Positions 1-7,208 of a stretch of 64,000 nt of DNA are shown here, piece by piece. The notes below the pieces were generated by a model. The model worked only from the letters and a program-made list of their open reading frames with translations, did no database searches and was not told the origin of the DNA. The stretch lies in the NCBI RefSeq assembly GCF_000429405.1, contig NZ_AUBU01000003.1, positions 372,001 to 436,000 of the forward strand. The letters run 5' to 3'. Numbering within the stretch: position 1 is the stretch's first letter; every line of letters begins with the position of its first letter. A program made the position numbers and the translations under genes. This DNA comes from Algoriphagus marincola DSM 16067. GTDB taxonomy: Bacteria > Bacteroidota > Bacteroidia > Cytophagales > Cyclobacteriaceae.

Positions 1-1
1 T

Positions 2-280
2 ACCGTAAGAAATACCTTTCAGCGGAAAATAGCACTTGAAAAAGAACTGTTTTTCAATCTTGGGGAAAAGCTCCCTGAGTTGAAGGGGAAATCTGAAGAG
101 GTGACTAGCAGCGAGCAGATTCTAAAGCAAATCTCTGAGCTTGAATTGAGTCCTAAAACCAAAAAAGAGGTATTAGAGCTGCTTAGAGACATGAAAGTCA
201 ATCGATCGCAATACAACAAACTGATCAAAAAAGCTCCTTACAATTGGGTCGCCAAAATCAGTGGCTTTCGGCCAATTTGA
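2..280 (+). CDS. C-terminal fragment of an unidentified protein
   Basis: The reading frame is open from the first bases of the window to a TGA at 278-280, so this is the tail (92 residues) of a gene that begins outside. The internal TTG at 80 is not needed as a start because the frame continues upstream. The visible part is charged and helical-looking, rich in Lys, Glu and Leu, and ends in NWVAKISGFRPI. I do not recognise the family. Its end overlaps the end of the convergent miaA by 23 bases. Confidence 0.5.
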   Translation, partial: TVRNTFQRKIALEKELFFNLGEKLPELKGKSEEVTSSEQILKQISELELSPKTKKEVLELLRDMKVNRSQYNKLIKKAPYNWVAKISGFRPI

Positions 281-1175
281 TATTGATCCACTTGAGAATT
301 TGCTCAAAATCATCTGGGTGAAACCACTGATAATCAGACTCTTTTCGAAACCAGGTCAGCTGTCTTTTGGCGTAGCGTCTTGAATTACGTTTCAGTAATC
401 GGATAGCTTCTTCCCGATCATACTTTCCTTCCAGGTATCCGAATATTTCTTGATAGCCTACAGTTTGAAGAGAATTCAGATGACGCTGTTCGAAAAACTG
501 CTTCGCCTCCTCAAAAAGTCCATTGACTATCATTTGATCCATTCGTTGATCGATCCTTTGATAGAGCTCTTCACGATCTCGCTCAAGGGCGATTTTTAAA
601 ATTCGAAAAGGCCTTTCCACTTTTTTTCGTTTCCTGAAAGAGCTAATAGGTTTTCCTGTCCCTCGAATCACCTCCAAAGCGCGCATCAATCGCTGTGGAT
701 TCTGAATATCCACTTGGCTGAAGTATTCTGGATCCGTGTTCTTGAGTTCTTCTTGCAGAAATTCCAGACCATTTTCTTGATAGTCCCGAATCACCTCCTT
801 TCGGAAGGAATCCGGAATATCCGGCATATCATCTAAGCCATCGGTGATAGCTTTTGCAAAAAGCCCCGAACCTCCGGTCATGATGACAAGAGATTTCTCC
901 GAAAAGAGATCCTCTAAAATTCGCAAGGCATCGCTTTCGAACTTTTTGACATCATAGTCTTCTGAGATTGAAACAGAATCGATTAAATGGTGTTTTACCT
1001 CCGCTAATTCAAGGGAAGTAGGTTTCGCTGTTCCAATGGATAGTTCCCTATAAAACTGTCTGCTGTCGCAGGATATGATTTCTGTATTAAAATTTTTGGC
1101 TAGTTTTAGACACAAATCTGTTTTGCCCACAGCAGTAGGACCAACTATCAAAATCAGGGTCGGATTTTCGGACAA
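258..1175 (-). CDS. miaA: tRNA dimethylallyltransferase
   Basis: This cytoplasmic enzyme transfers a dimethylallyl group to N6 of A37 in tRNAs that read UNN codons. The 305-residue length is usual for MiaA. The P-loop GPTAVGKT lies at residues 12-19, the conserved SCDSRQFY at 35-42 is followed by IGTAKP at 47-52, and GGSGLF corresponds to the family GGTGLY motif. The C-terminal part has the QTVGYQEIF stretch typical of the family. It is divergent from the response regulator at 1221 with only 45 bases between them; a TAnnTTTG box on the minus strand (complement of 1209-1216) could be its -7 element. Its end converges with the gene fragment at the left edge. Confidence 0.96.
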   Translation of the reverse strand: MSENPTLILIVGPTAVGKTDLCLKLAKNFNTEIISCDSRQFYRELSIGTAKPTSLELAEVKHHLIDSVSISEDYDVKKFESDALRILEDLFSEKSLVIMTGGSGLFAKAITDGLDDMPDIPDSFRKEVIRDYQENGLEFLQEELKNTDPEYFSQVDIQNPQRLMRALEVIRGTGKPISSFRKRKKVERPFRILKIALERDREELYQRIDQRMDQMIVNGLFEEAKQFFEQRHLNSLQTVGYQEIFGYLEGKYDREEAIRLLKRNSRRYAKRQLTWFRKESDYQWFHPDDFEQILKWINIKLAESH

Positions 1176-1220
1176 TGGATCAGGAATTTTGATTTACTTT
1201 CAAAAGTCCAAACTTATAGA

Positions 1221-1976
1221 ATGAAAAGCAAAAGCATACTAATCGTAGAGGATAACGATCTGAACCGAAAGTTTTTCGAAAATCTTATCGGTCAAATCTG
1301 GGAGTTTGAAAGTGCTCTCAACGGACGTGAGGCCATCGAAAAATTAGAAAAAAGGGATTTTGATTTGATCCTGATGGATATACAGATGCCAGAAATCGAT
1401 GGTATCACTGCCCTAAAAAGAATTCGAGAAAAAAATCTGAGTCTCAGTCCCGTCATTGCGGTAACAGCTTTTGCGGATGAAAGTGAACGGGATTCCTTTT
1501 TGAGTCAAGGCTTTGATGGCTTTATTACCAAGCCCATTCGTCCAAAAGAATTCATCCTGCAAATCCAAAAAACTATCGACGGGGAAAAGCCAAAGATATC
1601 CAAAGCCAAAATCCCTTTGGATGTAGATGACTTGATATTGGACAAGAAAATATTCAATCAACTAAGTAAATACAATAAACCAGAAACTATACAGCAAATC
1701 TACCGTGACTTCATGGAGGAAGCTGATCAACTCCTTCCAGCTATAAATAGAGATTTTGCAGATGGGCTATACGAGGAAGTCAGCAAACACTGCCACATCA
1801 TCAAGGGAAATGCCGGCACACTCGGAATCAATCGAGTGTACATAGCTGCCGCAAAAGCAGAAAAAGAAAGCCGACAAAATCAAATTTCCTCCCTTGATAA
1901 ATCATTGGCTGAAATGGAGAAAGAAATCATCAGATTTAGTAAATATTTATCAGAAGAAACTATTTTTAACTCATGA
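1221..1976 (+). CDS. Response regulator receiver domain fused to an Hpt domain
   Basis: The N-terminal receiver domain (about residues 4-122) has the acidic pair E10/D11, phospho-acceptor D53 in LMDIQMP, and the conserved Lys in ITKP. After a linker, the C-terminal Hpt domain (about 150-245) carries HIIKGNAGTLG, with H192 as the likely phosphorylated histidine. There is no DNA-binding or enzymatic output domain, so the protein looks like a phosphorelay shuttle. The next gene, a single receiver domain, overlaps it by ATGA (1973-1976), so the two are probably translated together. Known REC-Hpt proteins serve hybrid kinases; a hybrid kinase lies 29 kb away in this window, but a link is only inference. 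Confidence 0.9.
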   Translation: MKSKSILIVEDNDLNRKFFENLIGQIWEFESALNGREAIEKLEKRDFDLILMDIQMPEIDGITALKRIREKNLSLSPVIAVTAFADESERDSFLSQGFDGFITKPIRPKEFILQIQKTIDGEKPKISKAKIPLDVDDLILDKKIFNQLSKYNKPETIQQIYRDFMEEADQLLPAINRDFADGLYEEVSKHCHIIKGNAGTLGINRVYIAAAKAEKESRQNQISSLDKSLAEMEKEIIRFSKYLSEETIFNS

Positions 1977-2350
1977 GCGAAACAAAAAGAATATTAGTCG
2001 GTGAAGACAGTTCTATTATCATCAATCTTACCAAAAGTGTACTTGCATTCGAAAACTACGAAATGACTGCTGCCAAAAATGGCAAACAAGTTTTGGAAAA
2101 GTTTGAGAAAGAAGACTTTGATTTGATTCTGATGGATATCAGCATGCCTGTCTTAGATGGAATTGCCTGTACTAAGGAAATCCGTAAAATGACCGACGAA
2201 AAGAAGGCAAAAGTCCCCATCATTGCCATCAGCGGTAATATCCATAACATGACCCACGATGAATTCCGAAAGGCAGGCTTTGATGATTTTCTTCAGAAGC
2301 CTCTTGATTACGACCGCCTTTTGGCCACCGTCAAAAAATTCCTGAGTTAA
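1973..2350 (+). CDS. Single-domain response regulator
   Basis: This 125-residue protein is a receiver domain and nothing else. It has E11/D12, phospho-acceptor D55 in LMDISMP, the switch Ser in the AISG stretch, and K109 in LQKP. It starts inside the stop region of the REC-Hpt gene (ATGA overlap) and its TAA is followed immediately by the ATG of the next gene. Single-domain receivers act as phosphate sinks, relays or allosteric partners (CheY/Spo0F-like). The most economical reading is that it exchanges phosphate with the Hpt domain encoded just upstream; this is inferred from position. Confidence 0.9.
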   Translation: MSETKRILVGEDSSIIINLTKSVLAFENYEMTAAKNGKQVLEKFEKEDFDLILMDISMPVLDGIACTKEIRKMTDEKKAKVPIIAISGNIHNMTHDEFRKAGFDDFLQKPLDYDRLLATVKKFLS

Positions 2351-2629
2351 ATGGCAATCAAGTACACAAGACATTTTTTGGACAAACTTGAAAACTTATT
2401 CGCCTCCTCGGAGTATATTCTACGATACGAGAAGGGAAGTTTCAAGTCAGGATATTGCATCCTGAAAGACACCAAAATTGTGATTGTGAACAAATACTTT
2501 CCCCTGGAAGGTAAAATCAATGCATTGGTAGATATCCTTGGCGAATTGCAGTTTAACCCTCAAGATTTTAAGGAAAAATCTGTTCAGGACTTCCTAAAGG
2601 AACTACAACAAACCCAACTGAAATTTTGA
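2351..2629 (+). CDS. Conserved-looking small protein of unknown function
   Basis: The 92-residue product has no signal peptide, membrane segment or metal motif. It starts MAIKYTRHFLDKLENLF and continues with a predicted alpha/beta pattern containing YEKGSFKSGYCIL and VIVNKYFPLEGK, ending in a charged helix. The ATG follows directly on the TAA of the single-domain regulator, and the next gene starts inside its stop codon, so it sits in the middle of a translationally coupled string. Such tight packing on both sides makes it a real gene despite its size. I do not recognise a named family and assign no function. Confidence 0.75.
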   Translation: MAIKYTRHFLDKLENLFASSEYILRYEKGSFKSGYCILKDTKIVIVNKYFPLEGKINALVDILGELQFNPQDFKEKSVQDFLKELQQTQLKF

Positions 2630-3390
2630 ATATTCGATTTTTAGGTACCGGTACCTCACAGGGAGTTCCAGTCATTGGCTGTGACTGCGAGGTCTGCCGG
2701 TCGGTAGATTTCAGAGATAAACGATTTCGATGTTCTGTTCACATTGAGACAGAAGGCAAAAGCCTCGTGATTGATACGGGACCCGACTTTCGGATGCAAA
2801 TGCTTCGAGCCGATATTCACCAACTTGATGCAGTCATCTATACCCACGAGCACAAGGATCACACGGCTGGACTAGACGATATCCGACCTTTTAATTTTCG
2901 CCAAAAGAAAGACATGCCTGTCTATGGCCGAAGTCAAGTACTCAATCAGATTCGTCAGGAGTATTCCTATGTTTTTTCGGAGAAAAAATACCCTGGAGTG
3001 CCTCAGGTTTTGCCCATTGAAATTGACCAAGAGCCATTTGAAGTGGAAGGGATTTCCATCAATCCTATTCCCGTGATGCATCATAAATTGCCGGTTTTGG
3101 GTTTTCGGGTGGGTGACTTCACCTACATTACCGATGCTAACTACATCTCTGAAGAATCCAAAGAGAAAATCAAAGGATCAAAAATCTTGGTCTTAAACGC
3201 TCTTCAAAAAACTCCCCACCTCTCCCACTTCACACTGGAAGAAGCCATCGAAATGGCACAAATGCTGGGAGCTGAGCAAACTTATTTCACTCATATTTCC
3301 CACAAGTTGGGACTTCACCGGGAGGTAGAAAGTGAGCTCCCTGAGGGCATTCATCTAGCTTATGATGGATTGATGCTATCTTTGCCTTGA
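2626..3390 (+). CDS. MBL-fold metallo-hydrolase, PhnP-like
   Basis: This is a 254-residue cytoplasmic metallo-beta-lactamase-fold protein. The metal-binding signature THEHKDH has H74, H76, D78 and H79; later ligands are probably the His in VMHHKLP, the Asp in YITDANY and the His in THISHKLGLH. An N-terminal CDCEVC (C19, C21, C24) resembles the extra zinc site of PhnP phosphodiesterases, which open cyclic phosphates. The substrate cannot be told from sequence. The TTG start at 2626 overlaps the upstream TGA and leads straight into the conserved MNIRFLGTGTSQGVP opening, which supports this start. Its own stop overlaps the start of the NFACT gene. Confidence 0.88.
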   Translation: MNIRFLGTGTSQGVPVIGCDCEVCRSVDFRDKRFRCSVHIETEGKSLVIDTGPDFRMQMLRADIHQLDAVIYTHEHKDHTAGLDDIRPFNFRQKKDMPVYGRSQVLNQIRQEYSYVFSEKKYPGVPQVLPIEIDQEPFEVEGISINPIPVMHHKLPVLGFRVGDFTYITDANYISEESKEKIKGSKILVLNALQKTPHLSHFTLEEAIEMAQMLGAEQTYFTHISHKLGLHREVESELPEGIHLAYDGLMLSLP

Positions 3391-4976
3391 TGCATTTAAA
3401 TTATCATTTTCTTCGCTTCCTCTGCCCTCGGCTTCAGGAAACAATGCAAGGTTTTGTGGCAGTAGCCTGCTTTTCGCAAAACAAAGATGAGCTTGTCATC
3501 GAATGGAAAAAAGAAGAGGAGACGCGGTTTTTGCGTGCACACTTTCTTCCTCCGCAGATCTACTATTCTCTCCCTGAAAACTTTCAGCGTGCCAAACGAA
3601 ATTCCATTGATCTTTTCCCTGAACTGATTGGTGAAAAAATAAAGTCCTGTCAGGTTTTGAGTTTTGAAAGAGCATTCTATTTCGAAATGGAATCAGGTAT
3701 GATTTTGCTACTCAAACTCCATGGAAACCGAAGCAATATTCTGCTCTACGAACCCAATCAGGAATTCCCAATCCGAGTATTCCGAAATGCACTTTTGGAA
3801 GATAAATCCTTGAATTGGAGAGAGCTCGAAAAATCCCTTGATCTCAGTCAGTCTCAATTTGAAGCGCTCCAAGGCAATGCTTCTAAGTTTCTACCCACCT
3901 TGGGCAAAATCCCCAGAGCATTTCTGCTAAAAAAGGGTTATCCTGAGGCAGATTTGGGGGAAAAGTGGACTCAGATGCAAGAAATAATCGATATGCTAGA
4001 CAGTCCGCTTTTCACTTTGGTTCAAGAGGATGAGGATGTCCACCTTACCCTTCTTCCCAGCGAAAATGCCATAGGTCAGTATTCTGACCCTTTGGAAGCT
4101 TTAAATGCGCTTTTTCATAAGGCTTTGGTGATTGGGGCTTTGGAAAGAGAAAAGAAGCAGCTAGCCAAAAGTTATGCTGATCAAATCAAGCGAACGGAAA
4201 ATTTCATCCAAAAAGCCAAGGCCAAATTGGAAGAACTCCAAAACTCACCTCCACCTGCACAGATTGCAGACGTAATCATGGCTAATCTTCATGAATTTTC
4301 TGATGGAGTACTGAGTAAAAATCTTTTCAACTTTTATTCAGAGGATGAAATCAAAATTACCCTCAAACAAAACCAGAAACCGCAAGAATTAGCGGCTAAC
4401 CTATATCGAAAAAGCAAAAACAGAGAGATCGAATGGAAGCAATTGGAGGAGGCGATTGATTCCAAAGAGAAAAGGCTATCGGAATTGCAACACTTGGCAG
4501 AGCAGGTGGAACTTATGGATGGGTTTCGAGACCTGAAAGAGTTTAAAAAGAATCATAAATCTGAAATCAAAGACGCTAAAAATCAAGAAAGTCTGCCTTT
4601 CAGACAATTTAATATTTATGGGTTGGAAGTTTGGGTTGGAAAATCATCTAAGGACAATGATGAGATGCTACGAAGGTTTGTACATAAAAATGATATTTGG
4701 CTACATGCAAGGCAGGCTCCAGGTTCGCATACCATCATCCGAAATCCAGCAGGAAACAAGATAGCAAATGCCGTTTTGGAGCGTGCTGCATCGCTGGCAG
4801 CTTACTATTCCAAATTAAAGAATGAAAGTCTCGCTCCTGTGATTTACACAGAAGCTAAATATGTGAGAAAGATCAAAGGTTCTGCTCCAGGTTCGGTCAT
4901 GGTGGACCGAGAAAAAACCCTTTTGGTGAAGCCTGAGGGCCCAAATCAAGAAATTTCGGGGGATATCAAGGACTGA
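3390..4976 (+). CDS. NFACT family protein (RqcH/Tae2/fibronectin-binding A-like)
   Basis: The protein has the NFACT order: an N-terminal NFACT-N-like half (about residues 1-240), charged coiled-coil segments (about 250-290 and 350-380), and a C-terminal NFACT-R/DUF814 domain (about 400-525) with NDIWLHARQAPGSHTII. In bacteria such as Bacillus the family includes RqcH, which binds split 50S subunits carrying peptidyl-tRNA and adds alanine tails to stalled chains. Bacteroidota members are divergent, so the exact role here is inferred. I chose the ATG at 3390, which overlaps the preceding TGA as TGATG, over the TTG at 3387. The last 11 bases overlap a convergent gene. Confidence 0.85.
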   Translation: MHLNYHFLRFLCPRLQETMQGFVAVACFSQNKDELVIEWKKEEETRFLRAHFLPPQIYYSLPENFQRAKRNSIDLFPELIGEKIKSCQVLSFERAFYFEMESGMILLLKLHGNRSNILLYEPNQEFPIRVFRNALLEDKSLNWRELEKSLDLSQSQFEALQGNASKFLPTLGKIPRAFLLKKGYPEADLGEKWTQMQEIIDMLDSPLFTLVQEDEDVHLTLLPSENAIGQYSDPLEALNALFHKALVIGALEREKKQLAKSYADQIKRTENFIQKAKAKLEELQNSPPPAQIADVIMANLHEFSDGVLSKNLFNFYSEDEIKITLKQNQKPQELAANLYRKSKNREIEWKQLEEAIDSKEKRLSELQHLAEQVELMDGFRDLKEFKKNHKSEIKDAKNQESLPFRQFNIYGLEVWVGKSSKDNDEMLRRFVHKNDIWLHARQAPGSHTIIRNPAGNKIANAVLERAASLAAYYSKLKNESLAPVIYTEAKYVRKIKGSAPGSVMVDREKTLLVKPEGPNQEISGDIKD

Positions 4977-5337
4977 TTCGTGGTGGATCAGGAGCGCGAA
5001 GAGAAATTTTATTGAAGCCATTGACAAGGACCACTGTACCAACTATCCCAGTAGCCCCACCCACATACAAAAGAGCTTTCCCTGCATCTGGGTTACTGCC
5101 TAAAAGCTGACCGCCGATGATAGTTACCGTATACCCAATAGTGGCAATAAAAATCCCTGTCTTTAACTGCTTTTTGGAATTATGAAGGTTGAGTTGGACC
5201 TCATATAACTCTTGATCCATCTGGACAATAGACCTTCTCAAGGAGTCCAAATTGGCCTGTTGGGAGCTACTTTGAGCCCAAGAATTTGACATGGACAATA
5301 TGCCCAAAAAAGTCACTGCAATAAAAAACCGACTCAT
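4966..5337 (-). CDS. Exported or membrane-anchored small protein of unknown function
   Basis: The 123-residue product begins with a clear signal peptide (about residues 1-21, ending SNSWAQ). A Gln/Glu-rich helix with coiled-coil character follows (about 27-60), then two glycine-rich hydrophobic stretches (about 62-81 and 88-108) that could form a membrane hairpin. No family is recognised. It lies one base downstream of the LytTR response regulator on the same strand, so it may be the last gene of the LytS/LytR unit. Its 3' end runs 11 bases into the end of the NFACT gene on the other strand. Confidence 0.7.
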   Translation of the reverse strand: MSRFFIAVTFLGILSMSNSWAQSSSQQANLDSLRRSIVQMDQELYEVQLNLHNSKKQLKTGIFIATIGYTVTIIGGQLLGSNPDAGKALLYVGGATGIVGTVVLVNGFNKISLRAPDPPRISP

Positions 5338-5338
5338 A

Positions 5339-6112
5339 CTATTGATTAATCCAGCTTTTGAATTCGTTTACACGCTCTCTTGCCACTACCAAGGCATCTT
5401 CTGATTTGGCGTTCATGGCAAGGGCTAATCGCCCGTTAAGATAAGGCTTGATTTCGACCAAACCATCTAAATGAATAATCATTGAACGATTAATTCTATA
5501 AAACTTTAACGGATCTAGCAAGTCGGACTCCAATTCACTGAGAGAATGATCGATTACATATCTCACTGAAGAACCAATTTCTACCAAGTAGGTCAAGCCT
5601 TCTTCTGCATAGAAATAAGCCACATTTTCAACCGGAATAAAGACAAATTTATTACCCAGTTTAGTTAAAAACCTCTTCTTATAACTTTTTGATGTATAAT
5701 GCTTTACGATGTTATTAATAAAGCTCTGATCCAGTGATGGTGTTTTAGAATTTGGATTGAATTTCTGAGCCTTTTGAAGAGCTTTCACCAACCTCTGTTC
5801 ATCTATTGGCTTGAGTACATAATCCAAGCAATTATGGTCAAAAGACTGAAGTGCGTATTCATCATAAGCCGTTATGAAAATTACAGGAATTTTCAAATCA
5901 GCCATCCCGGCAAAGGCTTTGAAACTCAACCCGTCTGCCAAATGTATGTCGCACAGGATCAAATCGTAATTTGAGATATTTTCCAATTTGGACCTAAACT
6001 CGCGGACACTTTGAACAGAATCGATGACTTTCCAATCAGAAAAATTTTGAGAAACGATGGATTTGATTCGCTTCTGGGCTAGGGGTTCATCTTCGACTAA
6101 CAGTATTCTCAT
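5339..6112 (-). CDS. LytTR-family response regulator
   Basis: The 257-residue protein is a DNA-binding response regulator of the LytR/AlgR type. The receiver domain (about residues 1-120) has E7/D8, phospho-acceptor D55 in LCDIHLADG, the TAYDEYA stretch and Lys in VLKPID. The C-terminal LytTR DNA-binding domain (about 150-250) begins at FLTKLGNKFVFIPVENVAYF and contains FYRINRSMIIHLDGL. Its gene overlaps the upstream sensor kinase gene by 26 bases, so the two form one unit. A two-turn direct repeat upstream of the neighbouring FAS1 gene (10029-10058) fits the known LytTR site and is the best candidate target. Confidence 0.95.
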   Translation of the reverse strand: MRILLVEDEPLAQKRIKSIVSQNFSDWKVIDSVQSVREFRSKLENISNYDLILCDIHLADGLSFKAFAGMADLKIPVIFITAYDEYALQSFDHNCLDYVLKPIDEQRLVKALQKAQKFNPNSKTPSLDQSFINNIVKHYTSKSYKKRFLTKLGNKFVFIPVENVAYFYAEEGLTYLVEIGSSVRYVIDHSLSELESDLLDPLKFYRINRSMIIHLDGLVEIKPYLNGRLALAMNAKSEDALVVARERVNEFKSWINQ

Positions 6113-7115
6113 AGCTTCCTATCAAAGGGAGTTTAACTTCAAAAATCTTTTCCCCATCAAGAATCTCGATGGAATGATCTAAAAACCTATATCTTTCAGA
6201 AATGTTTTGAAGACCTATTCCGGTAGATTCTTCTACCGCCATTTTTGGCTGCTTGGGATTACTCACTATAAGATAGTCACCCATGGTGTATATTTCAACC
6301 TGTAGCGGTTCTGTCTCTGTAAAGTAATTGTGCTTGACAGCATTCTCTACCAGTAATTGAAGCACTGCAGGTGGAATAAGCTTCGATTTACTTTCCTCTT
6401 CAATTTCCACTTTAAAGGAAAGCGATTGATCAAATCGGATAGAAAGCAAATCCATGTAATCATATAAAAATTTAAGCTCCTCTTTCAAGGTGATGAGTTC
6501 ATTTACCTTGTTATTGAGCATGTAGCGATAGATAGAACTTAGCTTTTGCAAGTAGCTATCAGCCACTTGAATGTTTTCATGAATCAGAACTGACAAAGCG
6601 CTGAGATTATTAAAGAAAAAGTGAGGATTAAGTTGTGTATTGAGTGATTCCAATCTTGCCTCGGCGCTCAAAAGCTTAAGCTTTTCAGCCTCCAGGTTTT
6701 TCTCACTGAATTTTTTATTGAAATAATAGATCGCATTGACACAGTTGAGGAAGAGATTTACTCTGAAGAGAAATCCCAGGGTCAAGAGGAAGTTTTGTTT
6801 GGTCAGGTCAAAAGGACCTCCAAAGATTAATCCGGTTGATTTCACAGAAATCAGAGCTAGTCCGGAGATCAAAACGAAGCTCGACAAAAATTGAACTGCT
6901 AAAGGATGGACTTTTTTGAAAAGTAGAAGGGTATTTTTTTCGATGAAATAATTGGCAAACCAAACGAGGTAAGACAGAATGATGATTAGGGGAAAAAGTT
7001 GATTTTTAGGAAGAGCAGCTTGAAATAATCTATCCCCATCCAATATGAGAATATTGAAAAAGGAATACAATCCCAAAAGTCCCGGATAAATGAATTTATA
7101 TCTATGGCTAAACAT
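6087..7115 (-). CDS. LytS-type sensor histidine kinase
   Basis: This membrane sensor kinase has a hydrophobic N-terminal half with about four membrane segments, a coiled-coil linker, then a His_kinase (PF06580-type) domain. The phosphorylated histidine is H165 in LNPHFFFNNL. The ATP-binding domain shows LVENAVKHN and GIGLQNISERY. I place the start at the ATG at 7115 (MFSHRYKF); a longer frame from a TTG at 7160 would begin inside a terminator-like hairpin and is unlikely. It overlaps its partner regulator by 26 bases and lies downstream of the FAS1 lipoprotein gene on the same strand, separated by that hairpin. Confidence 0.92.
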   Translation of the reverse strand: MFSHRYKFIYPGLLGLYSFFNILILDGDRLFQAALPKNQLFPLIIILSYLVWFANYFIEKNTLLLFKKVHPLAVQFLSSFVLISGLALISVKSTGLIFGGPFDLTKQNFLLTLGFLFRVNLFLNCVNAIYYFNKKFSEKNLEAEKLKLLSAEARLESLNTQLNPHFFFNNLSALSVLIHENIQVADSYLQKLSSIYRYMLNNKVNELITLKEELKFLYDYMDLLSIRFDQSLSFKVEIEEESKSKLIPPAVLQLLVENAVKHNYFTETEPLQVEIYTMGDYLIVSNPKQPKMAVEESTGIGLQNISERYRFLDHSIEILDGEKIFEVKLPLIGSYENTVSRR

Positions 7116-7151
7116 GCCCGCTGATTTCTTCCCCTGAAATGATAAATGAAT

Positions 7152-7186
7152 GAAAAGCAAGGGTGGGGCAATGCCCTACCCCTGCT
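7152..7186 (-). terminator. Terminator-like hairpin after the FAS1 gene
   Basis: Read on the minus strand, a 14-pair stem (7173-7186 with 7156-7169, one mismatch and one G-T pair) closes a three-base loop and is followed by TTTTC. It lies 23 bases past the FAS1 stop and upstream of the LytS ATG. The U-run is short, so partial readthrough into the kinase gene is plausible. Confidence 0.6.
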
Positions 7187-7208
7187 ATATGGTGGTTAAA
7201 TAATTCTC

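Noticed and set aside
7116-7160. TTG at 7160 as the start of the LytS-type kinase
   Set aside because: It lies within a hairpin arm and the extra residues are not family-like; the ATG at 7115 starts the first membrane segment region cleanly.
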